This document shows positions 60,030-64,000 of a stretch of 64,000 nt of DNA, in pieces. Below the pieces are notes generated by a model that had not been told where the DNA came from, searched no databases, and saw only the letters and a list, made by a program, of their open reading frames with translations. Each line of letters opens with the position of its first letter. Within the stretch, counting starts at the first letter, position 1. Position numbers and translations under genes: made by a program. This DNA comes from Frankia umida (GTDB lineage: Bacteria; Actinomycetota; Actinomycetes; Frankiales; Frankiaceae): NCBI RefSeq assembly GCF_023242945.1, contig NZ_JALKFT010000007.1, positions 206,345 through 270,344 of the forward strand, read 5' to 3'.

Positions 60030-61157
60030 TCAGCTGGAAGCGACCGACACCCGCCCGTCACCGGAGACCATCCGGTAGACCCCGACGATGCGTTCGGCGA
60101 TCGTGCGCCAGTCGTAGGCCTGCGCGACCGTGTGGGCGTGGCGCACCAGATCGGTGACGCCGCCCGGGTCGGTGAGCACCTCGGCGAGGACCTCGGCCAG
60201 CCGCGCCGGGTCACCCACCTCGAACAGCCGCCCGGCCCGCCCGTCGTCCAGGACGCGGCGAAACGCGTCCAGGTCGCTGGCGACCACCGGGGTGCCCGCC
60301 GCCATCGCCTCGAGCAGCACGATGCCGAAGCTCTCCTGCCCGGTGTTCGGCGCGCAGTAGACCTGGCCGGAGGCGAACACCCGGGGCTTGTCCGCGTCGG
60401 AGACGAGGCCGATCAGGTCGACCCGGTCCCGCAGCCGCGGGTCCAGCCGGGCGCGCAGACCCGCGGCGTCACCGGGGCCGGCGACCAGCAGCCGGACGTC
60501 GGCGACGCTGGCCAGTAGCGCTGGCATCGCGGCGAGCAGCACGTCCAGACCCTTGCGGGGTTCGTCGATGCGCCCGAGGAACACCACCGTGGGGCGTCCG
60601 TCGTCGTAGCCGGGCAGCGGTGTCGCGCCGACGAAGCCCGCCACCGCCACCCCGTTGGGGATGAGGATCGCGTCGGCACCCAGATGCTCGACCAGGGTGC
60701 GACGGGCCGCCTCCGACACCGCGATGCGCGCCCGCAGCTTCTCGAACGACGGCTGCAACGCGCCCTGCGCGGCGGTGAGAAACCGCGAGCGCGGGTTGGC
60801 GGTGTGGAACGTGGCGACGATCGGACCGTCGGCGAGCATGCAGGCCAGCAGGCCGATGCTGGGCGCGCTGGGCTCATGGACGTGCAGCACGTCGAAGTCG
60901 TGTTCACGCAGCCAGCGGCGCACCCGGGCGGCGGAGACCGGCCCCATCAGCAGCCGGGCCACCGAGCCGTTGTAGCGCACGGGCAGGGCCCGCCCGACGT
61001 CCACGGCGTAGGAGGGCAGGGTCCGTTCGTCGTCGACGGGTGTGATCACCGAGACCTCGTGGCCGGCCGCGATCAGCGTTTCGGCCAGGTCCCGCACATG
61101 CACCTGCACCCCGCCGGGCACATCCCAGGTGTACGGGCAGGCGATCCCGATCCTCAC
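60030..61157 (-). CDS. pimA: Phosphatidylinositol mannosyltransferase PimA-like
   Basis: 375-aa GT4-family (GT-B) glycosyltransferase. N-terminal acceptor domain VRIGIACPYTWDVPGGVQVHVRDLAETLIAAGHEV, DVLHVHEPSAPSIGLLA, then the C-terminal donor domain with VFLGRIDEPRKGLDVLL and the EX7E motif in ESFGIVLLEAMAAGTPVVASD. By neighbourhood (pgsA, acyltransferase) it adds the first mannose to phosphatidylinositol from GDP-mannose. The GTG at 61157 overlaps the acyltransferase stop by 4 bp. Confidence 0.9.
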   Translation of the reverse strand: MRIGIACPYTWDVPGGVQVHVRDLAETLIAAGHEVSVITPVDDERTLPSYAVDVGRALPVRYNGSVARLLMGPVSAARVRRWLREHDFDVLHVHEPSAPSIGLLACMLADGPIVATFHTANPRSRFLTAAQGALQPSFEKLRARIAVSEAARRTLVEHLGADAILIPNGVAVAGFVGATPLPGYDDGRPTVVFLGRIDEPRKGLDVLLAAMPALLASVADVRLLVAGPGDAAGLRARLDPRLRDRVDLIGLVSDADKPRVFASGQVYCAPNTGQESFGIVLLEAMAAGTPVVASDLDAFRRVLDDGRAGRLFEVGDPARLAEVLAEVLTDPGGVTDLVRHAHTVAQAYDWRTIAERIVGVYRMVSGDGRVSVASS

Positions 61158-62062
61158 GGAGCCGACGATGCCGACGATGCCGGCGCGCGGGTCGGCGACG
61201 ACGAGGGCGGATCGTCCCGCCAGACGCGTTGGAGCATGTGCCAGTCGGCCGGGTGGGCGGCGATGCCCTGGGCGAACTCGTCCGCGAGGGCCTGGGTCAT
61301 CGTGGCGACGTCGCTGTGTGGCACGGGCGCGTGAATCCGCCCGCTCCAGCCGTCGGTGTCGAACCACAGGGTGACCGGCAGCAGGACCGCCCCGGTCTCC
61401 AGGGCGAGGGCGGCGGGGCCCGCGGGCATCGTCGCGGTCGCGCCGAAGAAGCGCACCGCGACTCCCGAACTGGACAGGTCCCGATCGGCGAGCAGGCACA
61501 GCGTGCCACCGGCCCGCAGCCGCGCGGCGAGCACCTCGTAGGGCGGGGACTCGCCGCCGGTCAGCGGGATGACCTCCATCCCGAGCGCGGTACGGAAGGC
61601 GAGGAAGCGCTCGAACAGCGACTCCGGTCGCAGCCGCTCGGCGACGGTGGTGAACGGCATGCCGCTGGCCACCAGCCACGCGCCGGCCTGCTCCCAGTTG
61701 CCCATGTGCGGCAGGGCGACCACCGTGCCACGGCCCTGGGCGTGTGCCTCCCGCAGCACGTGCTGGTCCAGCAGGCGCATCTGGCGGACGATGCGCTCGA
61801 GGCCGAGATCGGTCAGCCGGAAGACCTCCAGCCAGTAGCGGGCGTAGGAGCGCATCGCGGCGCGGGTCAGCGCGTCGAGGTCGGTGCCTGTCGGCGCGAC
61901 CCGGGCCAGGTTGGAGCGCAGCCGCCGCACACCACGACCGCCCCGGCGGCAGGCGAGGTCGGCGCCGGCCCGGAAGACGGCCGCGGCCAGCCGCTCCGGG
62001 AGCAACCGGACGACCCGCCACCCCAGCGCGTAGGCCAGATCGGTCAGCCGCCCGGAGCTCAC
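61154..62062 (-). CDS. Lauroyl-type acyltransferase (PatA-like)
   Basis: 302-aa LpxL/PatA-family acyltransferase. The catalytic His-x4-Glu is in LPHMGNWEQAG, followed by FRTALGMEVIPL and CLLADRDLSSSGVAVRFFG. A single N-terminal amphipathic/membrane region is present. In mycobacteria the homologue between pgsA and pimA acylates the mannose of PIM; the same role is inferred here. GTG overlaps the pgsA stop. Confidence 0.9.
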   Translation of the reverse strand: MSSGRLTDLAYALGWRVVRLLPERLAAAVFRAGADLACRRGGRGVRRLRSNLARVAPTGTDLDALTRAAMRSYARYWLEVFRLTDLGLERIVRQMRLLDQHVLREAHAQGRGTVVALPHMGNWEQAGAWLVASGMPFTTVAERLRPESLFERFLAFRTALGMEVIPLTGGESPPYEVLAARLRAGGTLCLLADRDLSSSGVAVRFFGATATMPAGPAALALETGAVLLPVTLWFDTDGWSGRIHAPVPHSDVATMTQALADEFAQGIAAHPADWHMLQRVWRDDPPSSSPTRAPASSASSAP

Positions 62063-62829
62063 GGCCGCCGCGGGACGCCGCGGCCGGTCATCGCCGCCGT
62101 GGGCCCACCGGCCGACATCGGCCCGCCGCCCGGCAGCGGAGCGCCCGGCGCCGGCGACCCGCCCGACCCGCCCGACCCTGCCGACCCGGACGGACCACGC
62201 GAACCACGCGGGCCAGGGGGATCACCGGCGCGGTCCCACTGCCGGTAGACGTGGATCACCCGCTGGATGACGGTCAGCGATGTCGCCCCGACCAGGAACC
62301 ACAGTGCGGCCGGCAGCAGATAGGGCACTCCGAGCCCGTACAGCCCGGCGGCGACCAGCAGGGTGAGCAGCCGCTCGCCGCGCTCGGCGAAGCCGACGTT
62401 GCAGGTGAAGCCGAGGCTTTCGGCCCGCGCCTTGACATACGAGGTGATCGACCCGGCGACCAGGCAGATCAGCGCCGCCACCACAAGCGGCGTGGAGTCG
62501 CCGTCCCCGGCGTACCAGATCACCAGGGAGCCGAAGATCGCGGCATCCCCGACGCGGTCCGAGGTGGAGTCGAGGAAGGCACCCCACTTCGACGACATCC
62601 CCCGCGCCCGGGCGATCACCCCGTCCATCAGGTCGGAGAAGACGAACAGGGTGATCACGATCGTGCCGAGGAAGAACACGCCGCGGGTGAAGAAACCCAG
62701 CGCCGCGCCCGCCACCCCGACGGTGCCGATGATCGTCACCACGTCCGGTGAGATCGACGAACGGGCGGCCCACTGGCTCACCGGGTCGAGCACCTTCTGG
62801 ATCTGCGGTCGTGCCTTGCTTGCGAGCAT
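62059..62829 (-). CDS. pgsA: CDP-alcohol phosphatidyltransferase (phosphatidylinositol-phosphate synthase type)
   Basis: 256-aa polytopic protein with about five to six membrane segments. The full family motif is intact: DLMDGVIARARGMSSKWGAF followed by LDSTSDR (DxxDGxxARx8GxxxDxxxD). Gene order pgsA-acyltransferase-pimA indicates synthesis of phosphatidylinositol phosphate from CDP-diacylglycerol and inositol phosphate. The C-terminal 50 residues are Gly/Pro/Ser-rich. The ATG at 62829 opens on the conserved N-terminal helix. First gene of a coupled three-gene operon. Confidence 0.9.
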   Translation of the reverse strand: MLASKARPQIQKVLDPVSQWAARSSISPDVVTIIGTVGVAGAALGFFTRGVFFLGTIVITLFVFSDLMDGVIARARGMSSKWGAFLDSTSDRVGDAAIFGSLVIWYAGDGDSTPLVVAALICLVAGSITSYVKARAESLGFTCNVGFAERGERLLTLLVAAGLYGLGVPYLLPAALWFLVGATSLTVIQRVIHVYRQWDRAGDPPGPRGSRGPSGSAGSGGSGGSPAPGAPLPGGGPMSAGGPTAAMTGRGVPRRP

Positions 62830-63080
62830 GTCCGTCCCGTCGTCCCGCGCACGTCTGCCCGGCTTCGGGCGGTCTTCACAGTACCGCCGAGCACCGACAT
62901 CCTCGCCGCCACGACGGGCGCCCACCGACCCCCGTTCCCGCCCCGGCCCCACGTCCTCCCCACGTCTTCACCACGTCGTCCCCGTGCCTTCCCCCGCCGA
63001 CGTCCGGGTTGTGCCGCGCGTCACAAAGGAGGAGTCTGCCGGTACCGGCTGCGGGAGACGTCCGGATCAGGGAGGCCGCG

Positions 63081-64000
63081 ATGACGGTGGGCTCGATGGG
63101 TGTTCGCAACGTGGCACTGGTGGGGCACACCGGCGCCGGCAAGACCACGCTGGTCGACCGGCTGCTGGCCGTCGCGGGGCCGCCTGAGCGCCACAACGGG
63201 CAGCACGGCTCGCACACCAGCTATCTGGGCCACGCCGACGTCGACCATCGCCGGGCCCGCTCCGACGGCCTCACCCTGTGCTCGTTCGAGCACGACGGGT
63301 GCACGGTGAACCTGCTGGACACCCCAGGCCATCCGGACTTCCTGGGTGACCTGCGCGCGGGGCTGCGGGCCGCCGACGCCGCCCTGTTCGTCGTCAGCGC
63401 CGTCGACGGGGTGGATGCCGCGACCAGCCTGCTGTGGTCCGAGTGCGCCGCGGTGGGCATGCCGCGGGCGATCGCCCTCACCCATCTCGATCATGGTCGG
63501 GCCGACCTGGACGCCACGATCCGCGACTGTCGGCGCGTGTTCGGCCCCGGTGTCCTGCCGGCGATGCTGGCCCGCCGGTCGGACGAGGGTGGCATGCGGC
63601 TGACCGACCTCCTGCACGATCGGATCGTCGAGTACGCGCCGTCGGGCGAGCGCCGCGAACTGTCCCCCGAACCGTCCGGGGACACCGCCCGGGCCGCCCG
63701 GGCCGCGCTGATCGAGGCCATCATCGCCGAGAGCGAGGACGAGACCCTGCTCGAGGGCTATCTCGACGGCGCCGAACCGGACCCGGAGTTGCTGTCCGCG
63801 GATCTGGCCACCGCCGTCGCCCAGGCTGGTTTCTTCCCCGTCCTGCTCTCCGGTCCGCTGCCCGTCCCCCACCCGCCGCCGGGCCCGGGCGGCGGGGGCG
63901 GGGGGGCGCAGGGCGTGGGGGGGGGGCGCGGGGACCTCGAGGGTGTGGGCGAGGCGTTCGGCCTGGCGCAGCAGGTCGGTGCGGGTGATGCCGACCCGGC
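63081..64000 (+). CDS. EF-G-like translational GTPase (3' incomplete, frame doubtful after about 63860)
   Basis: N-terminal GTPase domain of an EF-G-like protein: G1 ALVGHTGAGKTTL at residues 12-24, G3 NLLDTPGHPDFLGDL near 80, and a G4 position THLDHG in place of the usual NKxD. About 260 residues are convincing. After AQAGFFPVLLSGP the frame enters runs of G (about 63886-63935) and yields a Pro/Gly-rich sequence unlike EF-G, while the opposite strand from 64000 back to about 63925 regains GC-rich third positions. A sequencing frameshift, a misjoin or a real truncation could explain this. ATG start with GGGAGG site. Neighbour of pgsA, divergent. Confidence 0.7.
   Translation, partial: MTVGSMGVRNVALVGHTGAGKTTLVDRLLAVAGPPERHNGQHGSHTSYLGHADVDHRRARSDGLTLCSFEHDGCTVNLLDTPGHPDFLGDLRAGLRAADAALFVVSAVDGVDAATSLLWSECAAVGMPRAIALTHLDHGRADLDATIRDCRRVFGPGVLPAMLARRSDEGGMRLTDLLHDRIVEYAPSGERRELSPEPSGDTARAARAALIEAIIAESEDETLLEGYLDGAEPDPELLSADLATAVAQAGFFPVLLSGPLPVPHPPPGPGGGGGGAQGVGGGRGDLEGVGEAFGLAQQVGAGDADP

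Overview
The window is very GC-rich DNA (about 70% or more) with strongly GC-biased third codon positions, many GTG starts and many 1-8 bp stop/start overlaps, which indicates a filamentous actinobacterium. Gene content and order (SARP regulators, an ImuA'/ImuB/DnaE2 mutasome, PimA/PgsA phosphoinositide genes, a Rel-Apt-SecFD-YajC-RuvBAC-YebC-PdxTS block) fit a Frankia-like organism. The genus call is inference from gene content. No rRNA, tRNA, CRISPR array, prophage or intact insertion sequence was seen.

Layout. (1) 1-4.4 kb: end of a DUF58 gene, a TgpA-type transglutaminase and a DUF3040 protein, probably a cell-wall/division-flanking locus. (2) 4.5-12.4 kb: a methyltransferase coupled to a truncated DNA polymerase IV that keeps only the little-finger domain, then the SOS operon HEPN-imuA'-imuB-dnaE2 under an exact LexA-type box. 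(3) 12.4-21 kb: a SARP island. A 1314-aa SARP regulator is flanked by 11-bp-phased heptamer repeats on both strands; it faces an unknown membrane-anchored protein and is followed by a CrtA-family monooxygenase and a fusion of a 2-hydroxyacid-dehydrogenase-like module with a DadA-like flavoprotein. The same repeats precede the fusion gene. (4) 21-36.7 kb: carotenoid genes (cruF, cruG-like, a second desaturase, crtE, crtI, crtB) interleaved with metF, a DUF4097 protein, a CDP-alcohol phosphatidyltransferase and a MoxR-DUF58-VWA cassette translationally coupled to crtB. (5) 36.7-43.4 kb: serS, a membrane cyclophilin, a helicase, an XRE-TPR regulator and cutA, separated by short tandem repeats. 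(6) 43.4-44.2 kb: a gene-free stretch with two strong perfect hairpins. (7) 44.2-62.8 kb: a long minus-strand housekeeping run: two tandem RelA/SpoT homologues with complementary motif decay, apt, secF, secD, yajC with a His/Asp-rich tail, ruvB, ruvA, ruvC, yebC, pdxT, pdxS, a small membrane protein, pimA, an acyltransferase and pgsA. The order matches the corresponding Mycobacterium tuberculosis block. (8) 63.1-64 kb: start of an EF-G-like GTPase whose frame degrades in G-homopolymers near the window edge.

The genes form three functional groups: DNA-damage tolerance and repair (SOS mutasome, RuvABC, DinB remnant); membrane and pigment chemistry (acyclic glycosylated carotenoid pathway, PI/PIM synthesis); and stringent response, Sec export and vitamin B6 synthesis. 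The most likely undescribed system is the SARP island at 12.4-21 kb. The best single-gene oddities are the paired RSH enzymes, the His-rich YajC and the DinB little-finger remnant.
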